A DNA stretch of 64,000 bases from Frigoriglobus tundricola. Its GTDB lineage: Bacteria; Planctomycetota; Planctomycetia; Gemmatales; Gemmataceae. Location: NCBI RefSeq assembly GCF_013128195.2, contig NZ_CP053452.2, forward strand, positions 8,432,001 through 8,496,000, given 5' to 3'. The notes below the pieces were generated by a model, which saw nothing but the letters and a program-made list of their open reading frames with translations, had not been told where the DNA came from and searched no databases. Within the stretch, counting starts at the first letter, position 1. Each line of letters opens with the position of its first letter. Positions 1-9,630 of the stretch are shown one piece after another. Made by a program: the position numbers and the translations under genes.

Positions 1-440
1 GCCAGGAAGTGGGCACACCTGTTCCTTGCAGGCCGTGCAGCGGAAACGTCCCTGACGAAACCGGCGGTGCGGGGCCACTGTACTGACTGTTCGACGGCGC
101 CCAACGCGGGGAACTATCGGTCCCTGTGAAGAGTGGCACTGCCACTTCGCCGACTGTGTACTTCACCGTGCCCGTAGCGCGCTCATGTCCGGCGCAGGCC
201 GCCACGGCAGCCGCGCACAACTCATTAAAGCGGCAGCGAGTCGTCGGGCACGAACCTGTTACCGGAAAGCGTGGCAAGGGAAGGTTCGCAGCGAGCCGTC
301 ATCGATTTCCTGTTGGGGGGGAGTGATGAAAAATCGGATGCGGTGAGTGGGAATTCTCATTTATTTTCTCACAGCGCGGCGGTTTTCATCAGAGGTCGTT
401 ACTGAAGCGGAGGAGAGTTGCCTCAAGCCGAGGGCACAGC
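1..440. other. Left-edge stretch without a supported gene
   Basis: No reading frame here has convincing composition or a ribosome binding site. On the minus strand the first 90 bases translate in one frame to a short arginine-rich segment containing a CxxC pair and a later Cys, which could be the N-terminal zinc ribbon of a gene running off the left edge, possibly a transposase. This is too short to call. Confidence 0.3.
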
Positions 441-701
441 ATGAATTTCCGCGCGACCTGTTGGCACTGTCAAACCGGTTTTCCGTTCGATCTGGAACAG
501 ACACCCGTCCAGCGAGGACCGGCGAAGCGCCCTCATCTGGGGAAGATCATCGCCTTCTACCCGACCTGTCCCCGGTGCCAGGCGACAGTCGAAGTGACTC
601 AGGCCGTTCTGACTGTCCGCATGCTGACTCTCGAGACGTCGGACGGTCTTGATGCGACACCCAGTAAGTCGAACCTGGCGCGCGCGGAACGAACGACGTG
701 A
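441..701 (+). CDS. Small zinc-ribbon-like hypothetical protein (86 aa)
   Basis: The predicted protein carries a CWHC pair near residue 7 and a CPRC pair near residue 44. This two-knuckle spacing suggests a treble-clef or zinc-ribbon metal site. No family is recognised. A GAGGG stretch lies 6 nt before the ATG and could be the ribosome binding site. There is no neighbour close enough to suggest an operon. Short length and lack of context leave the call uncertain; the paired cysteine knuckles are the main argument that it is real rather than a chance frame. Confidence 0.4.
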   Translation: MNFRATCWHCQTGFPFDLEQTPVQRGPAKRPHLGKIIAFYPTCPRCQATVEVTQAVLTVRMLTLETSDGLDATPSKSNLARAERTT

Positions 702-802
702 CTCCAGCGAGGTCGGCACTCCGACATCGCTCGCGTAGGGTGTCAGACTTTTGGGGTCCGTGGGGGCGATCGCGACTGTGAATGGGAACGGAGCCGTGCG
801 CA

Positions 803-1333
803 TTAATTGGCGCCGAACCGGGTTCGCGTCCGAAACGCCTGAGCGGGTGCGGGGGTCGCGGCCCGGCTCTCGAGTTCGACCCGGCGAGCGGATAGCGCGG
901 TCGCTCGGGACGTGTCCCCGCGCTCCCGCGCTGCGTCCGCCAGTTGGTCGATCTTTTGGAGGAGGTAGACGGCGATCACCTCACGATCGGTCGCCGTCGG
1001 GGAGACCAGTGCGAAGCTCTGATAAGAGCGTCGGACCGAGAGGAACCATTCGGGTGCGGCCCGAGCGAGGGGTTCGATGGCACCGATCGCCTCATACAGG
1101 GTGAGACGACCCTCGCCCAAGCGGGCCGCAACGTCCTCGGTCACTGCGGCGCGCAGCCGGCTCGATTCACCCTGCTCCTCGAGGTCGAGCCGCCGGTCGT
1201 TCGAGTCCCGAAGCGCTGCTTCGCCCGTCCGATTCCGACTATCGATCGCGAACCACCTCGCAGGCCGTTGAACGACCCCCGTGAATACTAGCGCTGTGGT
1301 GATGAGGACGATCGAGACGATCGTGAAACGCAT
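803..1333 (-). CDS. Hypothetical membrane-anchored protein (176 aa)
   Basis: Function unknown. Residues 4-20 form a hydrophobic segment (IVSIVLITTALVFTGVV) that would be a single membrane anchor or uncleaved signal. The rest is charged and probably helical, rich in Arg, Ala and Glu, with a possible coiled-coil stretch near the C-terminus. The ATG is preceded by GGAG at a sensible distance, which supports the start. The gene stands alone between two poorly coding regions. Composition matches a GC-rich coding sequence, so it is likely a real, lineage-specific protein. Confidence 0.6.
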   Translation of the reverse strand: MRFTIVSIVLITTALVFTGVVQRPARWFAIDSRNRTGEAALRDSNDRRLDLEEQGESSRLRAAVTEDVAARLGEGRLTLYEAIGAIEPLARAAPEWFLSVRRSYQSFALVSPTATDREVIAVYLLQKIDQLADAARERGDTSRATALSARRVELESRAATPAPAQAFRTRTRFGAN

Positions 1334-2421
1334 CGTTCGTTCTCCGTCGGTCGTGACCGGGCGTTGTGGCCGGGCGAGCGTACTGTAAGGTAACGCTCCG
1401 ACGCGACAAACCGACGTGAGAACGCGATGGGTGCGCGGTCGCGACCGGTGCCGATTCTCATGAATCGACGCCGCTTTCTGTTGCCCGCTGCCCGATCGTT
1501 ATGAATCAACTCGTTTGAACTGATCCGCCGCCGCGGCACGTATGCCGGTGAAATCACTGTGGTTCGCCGTTCGGGACGCCTCCGGCGTGAGGGTTGCGGC
1601 ACTCGACCGGAGCCGGATCGCTGGGAACGGGATGGTAACTGCCGACCAGTTGGCACTACGTGCTCCGGATATCACCCGCGGGGAAAAGAGGGTCGGGACG
1701 GGGTGCTCAACGAGATCCGCGGGCTTTCATTATTTGGGCACGGGCGGGAAATGAAGTATCCTCTCGGCCCGCTCGTTGGGGCAAATGCCAAGAAGTTCGA
1801 AATTAGCATGTCTGAACTGTGGAGCGCTGGCAGGCTACTGTCAGAATGATCATACCTCGAATCCAGCAGGATGCATCGAACGATGCTCTGCGCCATGGGT
1901 TCGAGCACGACCTACCGTTTGCATTCCTGATAACCAAGAGGAACGGGTGCGGGTGCTTGACCCGTGCGGTGGCCAACGGTCGCCGCCGTCAGCTCCGATG
2001 TTGCTATATGGGAGGGAAGAAGGCCCATCCGGTTCGAACGGTGGGGACGTTCCCGCCCACGCGGGCGGCGGGTTCACCATCCGCGGGGCAACCACAATTC
2101 AAGCATAGAGAAGCCAAAACGGGGAGATCGGAAATTGCGCGTTCTGTTGCTTCATCTTTCACTGTGGATGGAAGGCTGGGTAGATGCCCGGCGCGAATAA
2201 TTCGAGGCGAGGCCCGAGCTTGTGGCCCTCCGTTCCACCTCGGCGCGACCTTTCGCGCATCGTATCGCCACATGCCTCCTTCCGTGATTAAATCCCGGAA
2301 TTGTCCCCCCACACGACCCACTTTACCGCTCCAGAAGAACTAGGCTCCATCATCCCCTCGGGGGTGTCACTGTCGCCGATCGATTCACTCGCCGGCCGCA
2401 AGAAATCTCTCCGGAGCCACT
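1334..2421. other. Long intergenic stretch, nothing supported
   Basis: About 1.1 kb with lower GC than its surroundings. Several open frames exist on both strands (for example 1819-2343 on the plus strand), but their translations are Arg/Pro/Ser-rich without recognisable motifs, and none has a good ribosome binding site. No tRNA, repeat array or strong terminator was seen. It probably holds the promoter of the DUF1559 gene at its right end. Confidence 0.5.
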
Positions 2422-3264
2422 ATGCCCACCGCCATGCAATCCGCTATCCCTGCGCGCCGCGCCTTCACCCTCGTTGAACTGCTGATCGTCATCGCCATCA
2501 TTGCCATCCTGATCGGCTTGCTGCTGCCCGGCGTTCAGCGGGTCCGCGAGGCGGCCGCCCGGATCCAGTGCGCGAACCACCTGAAGCAGATCGGCCTCGC
2601 GGCGCACGTGTACCACGACCAGTACGACCGGTTCCCGACGGGGGGCACACTCTGGAGCGACCCACCGACCTATGTGGCCGGGGTCCCGGCCGCTCCCCCG
2701 GTGCAAAATGCCGGCTGGGCGTTCCAGTTGCTGCCGTTCATTGAGCAGGAAAATCTGCAACGGGACGCGGCGCTGGTTGTGCCGACGCCCGTGCCCATGT
2801 ACTTCTGCCCCGCCCGCCGCGCGCCCCTGGCGATTCAGGGCCGCGGGCTGATCGACTATGCGTCGGCCACGGGTACGGGCGGCAGCGCGACCGGGTCCGG
2901 TCCCTATTACGGGGTCATCGCCCGCAACCCGAACCGCGTCGCGATTAACGACGTGACGGACGGGCTGTCCAACACGCTGGTCATCGGTGAGAAGCGCCTG
3001 AACCCCGCACAGTACCTCATCGGGTGCTGGTACGACGACACGGGGGCCATGGCCGGTTGGGACAACGACATCGTCTGCATCACGACGCTCGGCCTGGCCC
3101 GCGACGGCGGAAGTACGGCGTACCAGTTCGGGTCCGCACACCCGACGGGTATGAACGCGGTGTTCGGTGACGGGTCCGTGCGGCTCGTGAGTTACGACAT
3201 CACCCCGATCACCCTGAACGCACTCGGTGACCGCCGCGACGGCGCGGTGGTGGCGCTCCCCTGA
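2422..3264 (+). CDS. DUF1559 pseudopilin-like protein (type IV pilin N-terminal domain)
   Basis: The N-terminus has a prepilin-type cleavage and methylation site: a short basic leader ending in Ala-Phe-Thr-Leu-Val-Glu, followed by a hydrophobic helix ([19 protein letters not shown], residues 21-39). The motif ending [12 protein letters not shown] and the [11 protein letters not shown] segment near the C-terminus are typical of DUF1559 proteins (H-X9-DG tail), a family greatly expanded in planctomycetes. Such proteins are probably processed by a prepilin peptidase and exposed at the cell surface; their role is unknown. The ATG follows GGAG by 5 nt. Length (280 aa) is normal for the smaller members of the family. 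Confidence 0.9.
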   Translation: MPTAMQSAIPARRAFTLVELLIVIAIIAILIGLLLPGVQRVREAAARIQCANHLKQIGLAAHVYHDQYDRFPTGGTLWSDPPTYVAGVPAAPPVQNAGWAFQLLPFIEQENLQRDAALVVPTPVPMYFCPARRAPLAIQGRGLIDYASATGTGGSATGSGPYYGVIARNPNRVAINDVTDGLSNTLVIGEKRLNPAQYLIGCWYDDTGAMAGWDNDIVCITTLGLARDGGSTAYQFGSAHPTGMNAVFGDGSVRLVSYDITPITLNALGDRRDGAVVALP

Positions 3265-3434
3265 TCCGTTTCCCGGTGGCCGGCCCCAGTGTGCGAACCC
3301 GGCTGACCGAAGGACCCCTTCGGGAGTGGCGCGAGTCGCCCGCGCATGCCACCGAAGGTGTCAATGACGTAGCGAGAAATGCATAGCGTGCGATTGCCAT
3401 AAATTATTCAATGGCAATCGCTTGACAAAAACGT

Positions 3435-4148
3435 CTACTGCGGCAGTTCCTTGATGTAGAGGTTCTTGAACCACAACGGGTCGTTGTGGAACTGGAGCTC
3501 GATGGGGCCTTTTTCCGGAAGCGGCTTGCCCGGCTCCCAGTAGTTCTGGAGTTTCGCCTCATCGACGACCAGCTCGCCGTTGAGCTTCACGGTGACCTTC
3601 TCCCCGACCATCGTGATGTGGAACGTGTTCCACTCGCCCACCGGCTTGTCCGCCTTCTTGAGCGGCTTCTGCCCCTTCGATCCGGCGGGCTGGTTATTCC
3701 ACAGCCCGCCCGAGCCGGTTCCCTTGTCCTTGGGATTGCCGCCGAAGCTGACGTCCGAGTCCCAGATCTGGACCTGGGGCTGGCCGCGCAGATAGAGGCC
3801 GCTGTCGCCCCCCTTCTCGATCTTCCAGTCCACGAAGAGCTCGAAGTTGCCGTAGTCCTTATTGGTCACCAGGCTCACGCCCCCCTTGCCGTCGCAGTGG
3901 ATCACGCCGTCTACCACTTTCCAGTGCTCGTAGGCCGTTTTCGTCCGCTCGGTCTGGAGCTTCGAAAGCTGTTCGGGCGTCTTTTTGGCGCGTTCGGTCA
4001 TCGTGGTGTGGCCCTTCCAGCCGTTCAGCGTCTTGCCGTCGAAGAGGGCGGTGAAGCCCGCCGGCGGCTTGCCGTCTTCGGTCCGGGCGGTGGGGGCGGC
4101 GAGTGCGATCGCGAGTACGATCGCGCCGAGGGATGCGGGGCGTGACAT
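3435..4148 (-). CDS. DUF1080 / 3-keto-disaccharide hydrolase domain secreted protein
   Basis: A signal peptide (residues 1-23, cleavage near ART/ED) precedes a single DUF1080 domain. Diagnostic pieces are GFTALFDGKTLNGWKG near residue 31, the DGKGGVSLVT region, GDSGLYLRGQPQVQIWD in the middle, GEWNTFHITM, and the closing PIELQFHNDPLWFKNLYIKEL. The fold is a concanavalin-like beta sandwich. Family members bind or cleave sugars, and some have 3-keto-disaccharide hydrolase activity; planctomycetes have many copies. The product is probably periplasmic or secreted. The gene is alone on the minus strand, convergent with the DUF1559 gene. Substrate cannot be told from sequence. Confidence 0.9.
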   Translation of the reverse strand: MSRPASLGAIVLAIALAAPTARTEDGKPPAGFTALFDGKTLNGWKGHTTMTERAKKTPEQLSKLQTERTKTAYEHWKVVDGVIHCDGKGGVSLVTNKDYGNFELFVDWKIEKGGDSGLYLRGQPQVQIWDSDVSFGGNPKDKGTGSGGLWNNQPAGSKGQKPLKKADKPVGEWNTFHITMVGEKVTVKLNGELVVDEAKLQNYWEPGKPLPEKGPIELQFHNDPLWFKNLYIKELPQ

Positions 4149-4287
4149 CGGGTTACGTCTCCGGCCGGGAGGGACTTGGGGTGGGCAGGCGGCATCAAGC
4201 TATTCCCGATGCGGCGCCGGTGCAAGGGGATAAACGCCGAAGGCGGCCGGGACGTCCCGGCCGCCTTCGCAGGTTCGTGCGGTACGC

Positions 4288-5049
4288 TCAACCGTGGACA
4301 TCGGCAACAGCGAGGTACAACCGGGCGAGGGCGTACCAGCCGCTCGCTTCGGGAATCGATTCGGTCGCTTTCTGGAAGGCCGAGCGGGCCCCGGAAAGCT
4401 GACCCAGGAAGAGCCGCGCCATGCCGCGGTTGAACAGAACCGCGGGCGTTTCGGTCATCGCGTCCCAGGCGGCCAGCGCCTCGGTACACTGACCCATCTG
4501 CCAGAGTAAAGCGGCCCGATCGTTATCGGCTCCGCTCACGCCAGAGAGAAGTGTGTCAGCCGTCTGAAAATCGCCCAGGGTCCGGGCGATTCCGCTCGCG
4601 ACCAGCGGGTTCGAGGTGCCGTTTTTGGCGACCCAGCCGCGGAGGCCGGCGAAGCCGGGAACGGACGCTTGAGTGCCGGTCGGGCGGAGTTCGGCCGGGT
4701 CGAACTTTGCGAGCAGCGGTTGCAGGTCCTTGACCCGCTGCGGGAAGTGGCCCGCGGCCATCGGAACGGCGAACGCGGCGGCCGGTTGGGCGACCAGAGC
4801 GGCCCAGTCGGGCGGCAGTTGGACTGCGGGCGGAGGGGCGTTCCCCCCCGTGACGATTGAAGCGGTGGCGTCGAGCCAGGCCGCCCGCGGGTCCACCCGG
4901 AACCCGGCAGCAACTTCGTGCGGCTCGACCTCGCTCTCGCCGGTCTCGACTGCCGCCGGAGCGGCGTCTGAGCGGGACGCGAGAAAGCGAACCATCAGGG
5001 CTTCGATGGTCGGTTGAGCGGACGCGTTGATAGCGGTCGGCCGGGTCAT
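4288..5049 (-). CDS. Hypothetical protein with TPR-like C-terminus (253 aa)
   Basis: The C-terminal half (about residues 155-253) looks like degenerate tetratricopeptide repeats: Ala-rich helix pairs such as ALLWQMGQCTEALAAWDAM, AVLFNRGMARLFLGQLSGA and SGWYALARLYLAV. The N-terminal half is low-complexity Ala/Pro-rich without a recognised domain, and no signal peptide is seen. The start at 5049 is chosen over an in-frame ATG 15 nt upstream because GAGGAG lies 8 nt before it. It follows the HEAT-repeat gene on the same strand but is separated by a strong terminator hairpin, so it is probably transcribed separately. Function unknown. Confidence 0.7.
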   Translation of the reverse strand: MTRPTAINASAQPTIEALMVRFLASRSDAAPAAVETGESEVEPHEVAAGFRVDPRAAWLDATASIVTGGNAPPPAVQLPPDWAALVAQPAAAFAVPMAAGHFPQRVKDLQPLLAKFDPAELRPTGTQASVPGFAGLRGWVAKNGTSNPLVASGIARTLGDFQTADTLLSGVSGADNDRAALLWQMGQCTEALAAWDAMTETPAVLFNRGMARLFLGQLSGARSAFQKATESIPEASGWYALARLYLAVADVHG

Positions 5050-5154
5050 GATTGCGCTCCTCATACTCCCGGTCAGGTCCGGCCGGGTTCACCGCACGAA
5101 CGTCGGTTTCGGTCCGGCTTGCGCCAAAAGCCGTCATCCACACCCAGTTTAGCA

Positions 5155-5188
5155 GAAAAGCCGCGATCCTAAAGGATCGCGGCTTTTC
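5155..5188 (-). terminator. Rho-independent terminator after the HEAT-repeat gene
   Basis: A perfect 16-bp inverted repeat (GAAAAGCCGCGATCCT and its complement) separated by two A residues lies 10 nt past the stop of the upstream gene. The stem ends in AAAA/TTTT tracts on both sides, so it could work in either direction. For the minus strand it separates the 966-aa HEAT gene from the TPR-like gene. Confidence 0.8.
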
Positions 5189-5198
5189 GGTACGGGCC

Positions 5199-8099
5199 TT
5201 ATGGGTTGGGGTCGGGCTCTTTTTTGGGCTCGGCTCCCTTTTTGGGCTCGGCTTCTTTCTTCGGCCCCGGTGGCAAGATGGGGGGAGAATACCCCTTTAA
5301 CGCGTCCACAAACTCGCCCGGTTTCACACCGACCATGCCCTTGATGGTCAGGAACTTGCCTCGCAGTTCGGCGTTCGGCTCGTTAGCGGCTTGCTCCCGG
5401 AGCGGGTCGATGAGCGTCGCGGGCAGAGCGCTCCCGTTTGCCCGTATGTGCCGGATCACCGCGTCGGCCGCTTTGACCCGAAGCGCCAGGGGCCTGCCCT
5501 CTCCGCCCAGTGCCACGTTCAGAAGCGCCAGTTGGGCGTCGCCCGACTTGTACCGCTCGACGGCATCGACGGCCGCGGGGGCCAGCTCGGGAACCGTCAG
5601 TGCGGCACGGAGTTCGGGCTCAGCGGAGCGGATGTCGTAACCGGGCAGGTCGCCGATCGCCATCAGCCGCAGGAACTCGATCGCCGCCCGCGCGTCGGCC
5701 TTTTTCACTGCCGGGTCACGCGGGAGCATCATCGGGTCGGCGAACAGCACTCTGAACTCGGTCTCCAGGGCGAGCCGGGTGTACGGTTCCGGGATGATTC
5801 TCACCGATGGGTAGCCCGAGAGCGTGCGGGCGAGCTTGCCCTCCAGCGCCGGATCGCGGAACGTCTCCACCTTCAGTCCCAGATCGGTCGTATCGACGCG
5901 CGCGCGGAGGAAGTCGTACTTGTCCTGCGCACTCTTGACCCTGGCCACATCGATTTCCAGCCGCTCAATCAGTTTCATGAGTTCGGTCGAGGGAATTCCG
6001 ATCCCGTAAGCCGGAGAGGGCGGTTGCCGATCGAGCTGTTTGCGAATGCGTTCCACGTCCAGCACCGTTTCCGGGGCGGAGTCGGGCGTGAGGGGGAATT
6101 CGGTCGCGAGGATCGCGTAAACGATCAGTTGAACGCGGAGATCCAGCAGCCGCCGTTGCGTCTCGCTCAGCGTCATCGGGAGCGTGTCGATCACCCGCTG
6201 GATGCGGACCGTGCGGGCGGCGGCGGCGCTGCGGAACACGTTGTCCCGGCGCTTCACGAGGGCGGTGCGCACGGCCAGTTGCTCGTCCGGTGGGGCGCGC
6301 GGATCGACAACATATGGTGCGGGCATCGCGACCGCGTCGTTTTCGGTGGCGGCGATGAGCGCGGCCGTTCGCAACAGCAGTTGATCGAAGGTCGGTACGC
6401 GCGGCCGGTCGGAAGAGGCGATCACGAAGACCGGACGCGCTGCGGCCTTCACGTCCGCGCGGAGCTGGCCGATGAAATCGATCAGCTCGGGCGGCGCGGC
6501 GTGGTGATCGATGAAGATGACGTCGAAATCCGATGCGCGGCCGATCCGGCGCAGCAACTCGCGGCCGGAGGTGAACTGTTCCACGTTGAAGCCGAAACTC
6601 CGCAGCAGGAGGGCGTTGGCGTCGGAACGAAACTTGGCCGGGTCCGCGAGCAGGACGGTCCCCTTCGACTCGCCCGGCACCCCGGGATCGTTCGCGGCGG
6701 CGCGCCGCAGGATGTCAACGATGAGGGGGCGGGCCGTGGGCGGAACGGGCACGGGCGAGCGGAGCAGGGCGGAAGCCGCAGCAAACTGCACCGCCGGGTC
6801 GGGGTACGAGAGCGCCCGCACGAGGAGCGATGGTTTAACTTCGGCACCGGCGGGCGGGGTCGCGGCGGCGCGGTCGGCGCGGTCGCCGAGCACCTGCGCC
6901 ATCGCCAGCACGAGCGTCGTGCGCTTCTCAACCAGCCCGCGGTTAAGCAGGTCGCCGAGAACGGCCGAGGGTGCGTCGGACAACAGCCGGTAAACGGCGG
7001 GCTCGGCGGTGGCGAGGGCGCCGAACTTGGCCCGCTCGACCGCCCGCTCGGCGGCCAGGGCCAGAATGACGCCCTGAGCCGGACCGTAATCGGGACGCGA
7101 TTCCAGTGCCCAGCGCGCGTACCGGAGACCGTAGAACTCTTCGGCTTGACCGATCGGCACTTCCGGGAGCCGCTCGATCTTCATCAGTTTGGCGTCCCAC
7201 ACCCAGACGGGCACCACGCTCGGGCTCCCGTCCGGGTTGGTCTTCGCACCGATGTAGCGGGCCTTGTGGTCGTAGAACTTGCGGGCGATCTCTGTCAGTT
7301 CGACCTCGGGGCGTTTGGTGTCCGCCTTGGTGCCCGGGTACAGTCGGTTGAGCAGGGCGAGGGCCTGGCGGCGCAGGTTCTCGGGCACGTCCTTCGGGTC
7401 ACGCGACAGGACGCGCCAGAGGTACGGCGTGAAATCCGTTTGGGCCTCGGTGGTGAGGCTCAGGACGTCGCGCCGCGATGACAGGGCGGTCAGCACCCCG
7501 TACTGGCGGTCCGGGCCGAAGCCGTCGAGGGCGGCGACCCAGCCCGCCATCGTCGGGGCTTCGAGGACCGGAATCGTTTCGAGGATGCCGGAGTACACGT
7601 CCCGGTCCGGGTTGGTCCGGATCGCGTCGATCAGGAACGGGACGGCGAACTCGCCCGTCCGCTTCAGCTCCTGCTGTGCAAAAATCTTCTCCTCGTAGGT
7701 CGCGCCGAGGTTGCGGATGTACTTCTGGACGCGGTCCGGCTGGTACAGCACCTTGGTCGCGGCGTCCCGGCCGCGCTTGATCAGCTCCTCGATGTTCTCG
7801 CGGATCTTCTTTTCGCTCGCCGGATCATCGGAGTACTTCGGGATCGTTCGCAACTGCTGGAACACGGTGGTCCCGTACTTGCTCTCGATTTCCAGTAGCT
7901 CGGCCTCGGAGGGGCCGCTCTTGAGGAACTCGTCGAGGAAGATGCCGGCGACGTCGAACTTGCCCTCGCCCATCGTGGCCCGGAACTGGGCGTAGATTTG
8001 CAGCGGTTTCGGCGGCGGACCTTTCGGCTGTGCCTCTGTGCGGCCCGCGCCGGCGAGCGCGAGGGCGATCGCAAGGGCGAGGAACGAAGCGGTTCTCAC
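5199..8099 (-). CDS. Large secreted HEAT-repeat-like protein with receiver-like segment (966 aa)
   Basis: The GTG at 8099 is preferred to an in-frame GTG at 8168, since GAGGAG precedes it by 7 nt and the protein then begins with a clean signal peptide (MRTASFLALAIALALAGAG). Much of the chain is alternating Ala/Leu-rich helices resembling HEAT repeats, for example around FAVPFLIDAIRTNPDRDVY and ALSYPDPAVQFAAASALLR. Around residues 480-570 a stretch looks like a degenerate response-regulator receiver domain, with FDVIFIDHH placing Asp531 at the phospho-acceptor position. The C-terminus is Lys/Glu/Pro-rich. Probably periplasmic or envelope-associated; no known family is recognised. A strong terminator follows. 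Confidence 0.75.
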   Translation of the reverse strand: MRTASFLALAIALALAGAGRTEAQPKGPPPKPLQIYAQFRATMGEGKFDVAGIFLDEFLKSGPSEAELLEIESKYGTTVFQQLRTIPKYSDDPASEKKIRENIEELIKRGRDAATKVLYQPDRVQKYIRNLGATYEEKIFAQQELKRTGEFAVPFLIDAIRTNPDRDVYSGILETIPVLEAPTMAGWVAALDGFGPDRQYGVLTALSSRRDVLSLTTEAQTDFTPYLWRVLSRDPKDVPENLRRQALALLNRLYPGTKADTKRPEVELTEIARKFYDHKARYIGAKTNPDGSPSVVPVWVWDAKLMKIERLPEVPIGQAEEFYGLRYARWALESRPDYGPAQGVILALAAERAVERAKFGALATAEPAVYRLLSDAPSAVLGDLLNRGLVEKRTTLVLAMAQVLGDRADRAAATPPAGAEVKPSLLVRALSYPDPAVQFAAASALLRSPVPVPPTARPLIVDILRRAAANDPGVPGESKGTVLLADPAKFRSDANALLLRSFGFNVEQFTSGRELLRRIGRASDFDVIFIDHHAAPPELIDFIGQLRADVKAAARPVFVIASSDRPRVPTFDQLLLRTAALIAATENDAVAMPAPYVVDPRAPPDEQLAVRTALVKRRDNVFRSAAAARTVRIQRVIDTLPMTLSETQRRLLDLRVQLIVYAILATEFPLTPDSAPETVLDVERIRKQLDRQPPSPAYGIGIPSTELMKLIERLEIDVARVKSAQDKYDFLRARVDTTDLGLKVETFRDPALEGKLARTLSGYPSVRIIPEPYTRLALETEFRVLFADPMMLPRDPAVKKADARAAIEFLRLMAIGDLPGYDIRSAEPELRAALTVPELAPAAVDAVERYKSGDAQLALLNVALGGEGRPLALRVKAADAVIRHIRANGSALPATLIDPLREQAANEPNAELRGKFLTIKGMVGVKPGEFVDALKGYSPPILPPGPKKEAEPKKGAEPKKEPDPNP

Positions 8100-8282
8100 C
8101 GGGTGTCTCCTCAAGTGGGCCAGGCGCGAGCACGAGTTGGATGTCAGCGCAACAACCTCACCTTTCACCCGAATGGGGCCGGAAGGTGAGGTCGGGCAGA
8201 CCGGCCCGGTCGAGCCGTCACAGAACGCGGGTGCGCCGGAGCGGCCCGCCGGGCTGAACTCGCTTCATTCTGAAGGCGCGGA

Positions 8283-9596
8283 TCAGGTTAAGCAATCCTC
8301 TTCGCACGCGACGAGGTCGGCGAACGTCTCGCGACGGCGGATCAGTCGATGTGTGCGGCCTGTAACGAGGACCTCCGCCGCCCGGACCCGCGAATTGTAG
8401 TTCGAGGCCATCGTCATGCCGTACGCGCCGGCGGAGAACACCGCGAGCAGATCGCCGCGGGTCAGGGCCGGCAGGGGCCGGTCCTTGGCGAGGTAATCGC
8501 CGCTCTCGCACACCGGGCCGACCACGTCCTGATTGAAACAGTTCGGCATGGCGCGGAACGGGTTCGGGTCGTCCGGGTCGCCGTTCACGTCCGGCCGTAC
8601 GGGCACACCGGCCGCGGGGTGAACCGGCCAGATCCGGTGCAGCGAGCCGTACAGCGTCGGCCGGATGAGGTCGTTCATCGCGGCGTCCTGGATGACGTAG
8701 TGCTTGCCGCCGGTGGACTTGGTGAACACGACGCGACTCAGCAGGATCGCGGCGTTACCGACGATGAACCGGCCCGGCTCCAGGATGAGCTGGCAGCCCG
8801 TTTCGCGCACGGCCGGCAGGATCACCTCGGCGAAGGCGCTGGCGGGCTTCGCTTCGTCCTTGCGGTAGTTGATGCCGAACCCGCCGCCCATATTGAGGTA
8901 CTGGATGTTGTGGCCCTGGGCGCGGAACGCCCGAATGAGTGCCACGCCCTTCTCGCACCCCTGGCGGTACGGTTCGGCCTTCAGGATCGGCGAGCCGAGG
9001 TGCATGTGCAGGCCCACGACCGCGAGCCCGGGGTGCCCGACCACGCTCTTCGCGACGTCGATAATCGTCTCGATATCGAGGCCGAACTTGACGCCTTTCA
9101 CGGACGTGTCGGTTTTGACGTGCGTCTTGGGCGGCAGGTCCGGGTTCACCCGCAGTGCCACGTTCGCTTTCACCCCGAGTTTCTGCGCGACCGCACCGAT
9201 GGCGAGCAGCTCCTGCTCGCTCTCGACGTCGAACAGGAACACGCCGTTCTTGAGCGCGAACTCGATCTCCGCGTCGGTCTTGCCCACGCCCGCGAACACG
9301 ATCTTCGCGCCGGCCGGACCGGCTTTGAGCGCGCGCTGGAACTCGCCCTGTGAGGTCACGTCGAACCCGGAGCCGTGCTGGCCCATGAGCCGGCACAGGC
9401 TGAGGTTGCCGTTGGCCTTCACGCTGTAGCAGATAACGGGTTTGGCTTCCGCGAATGCTGTCTGCACCTCTTTCAAGTGGTGCAGAAGCGTGGCCTGCGA
9501 GTAGACGTACAGTGGCGTGCCGTACTTCTCGGCGAGTTCGGGAACGGGCACGTCTTCGCAGAACAGCGTGCGGTCGCGGTATTCGAAGTGATCCAT
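8283..9596 (-). CDS. lysA: Diaminopimelate decarboxylase
   Basis: Catalyses the last step of lysine synthesis, decarboxylating meso-diaminopimelate with pyridoxal phosphate. The fold-III PLP enzyme signatures are all present: VICYSVKANGNLSLC with the PLP lysine, the HMHLGSP segment, MGGGFGI phosphate-binding glycines, EPGRFIVGNA, and VCESGDYLAKDR with the catalytic cysteine. Length 437 aa is normal. The start at 9596 (MDHFEYRDRTL) is chosen because an upstream in-frame start would add a 25-residue extension with no counterpart in the family. A DUF3817-type gene ends 34 nt upstream on the same strand. A mutated copy of the first 22 codons lies at 10848-10915. Confidence 0.96.
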   Translation of the reverse strand: MDHFEYRDRTLFCEDVPVPELAEKYGTPLYVYSQATLLHHLKEVQTAFAEAKPVICYSVKANGNLSLCRLMGQHGSGFDVTSQGEFQRALKAGPAGAKIVFAGVGKTDAEIEFALKNGVFLFDVESEQELLAIGAVAQKLGVKANVALRVNPDLPPKTHVKTDTSVKGVKFGLDIETIIDVAKSVVGHPGLAVVGLHMHLGSPILKAEPYRQGCEKGVALIRAFRAQGHNIQYLNMGGGFGINYRKDEAKPASAFAEVILPAVRETGCQLILEPGRFIVGNAAILLSRVVFTKSTGGKHYVIQDAAMNDLIRPTLYGSLHRIWPVHPAAGVPVRPDVNGDPDDPNPFRAMPNCFNQDVVGPVCESGDYLAKDRPLPALTRGDLLAVFSAGAYGMTMASNYNSRVRAAEVLVTGRTHRLIRRRETFADLVACEEDCLT

Positions 9597-9630
9597 TTGG
9601 GGCTCTGGGGTGAATCGGTTTGTGAAGATT

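Noticed and set aside
1-100. Possible N-terminal zinc ribbon of a minus-strand transposase running off the left edge
   Set aside because: Only one CxxC pair and one further Cys are visible; nothing else confirms it.
1819-2343. Plus-strand frame of 174 codons
   Set aside because: No ribosome binding site, odd composition and no recognisable domain; lies in a region of generally non-coding character.
5391-7481. Long open frame (696 codons) on the plus strand opposite the HEAT-repeat gene
   Set aside because: Arg/Gly/His-rich translation with no motifs; the minus-strand gene has a signal peptide, ribosome binding site and terminator. Such long antisense frames are expected in GC-rich DNA.
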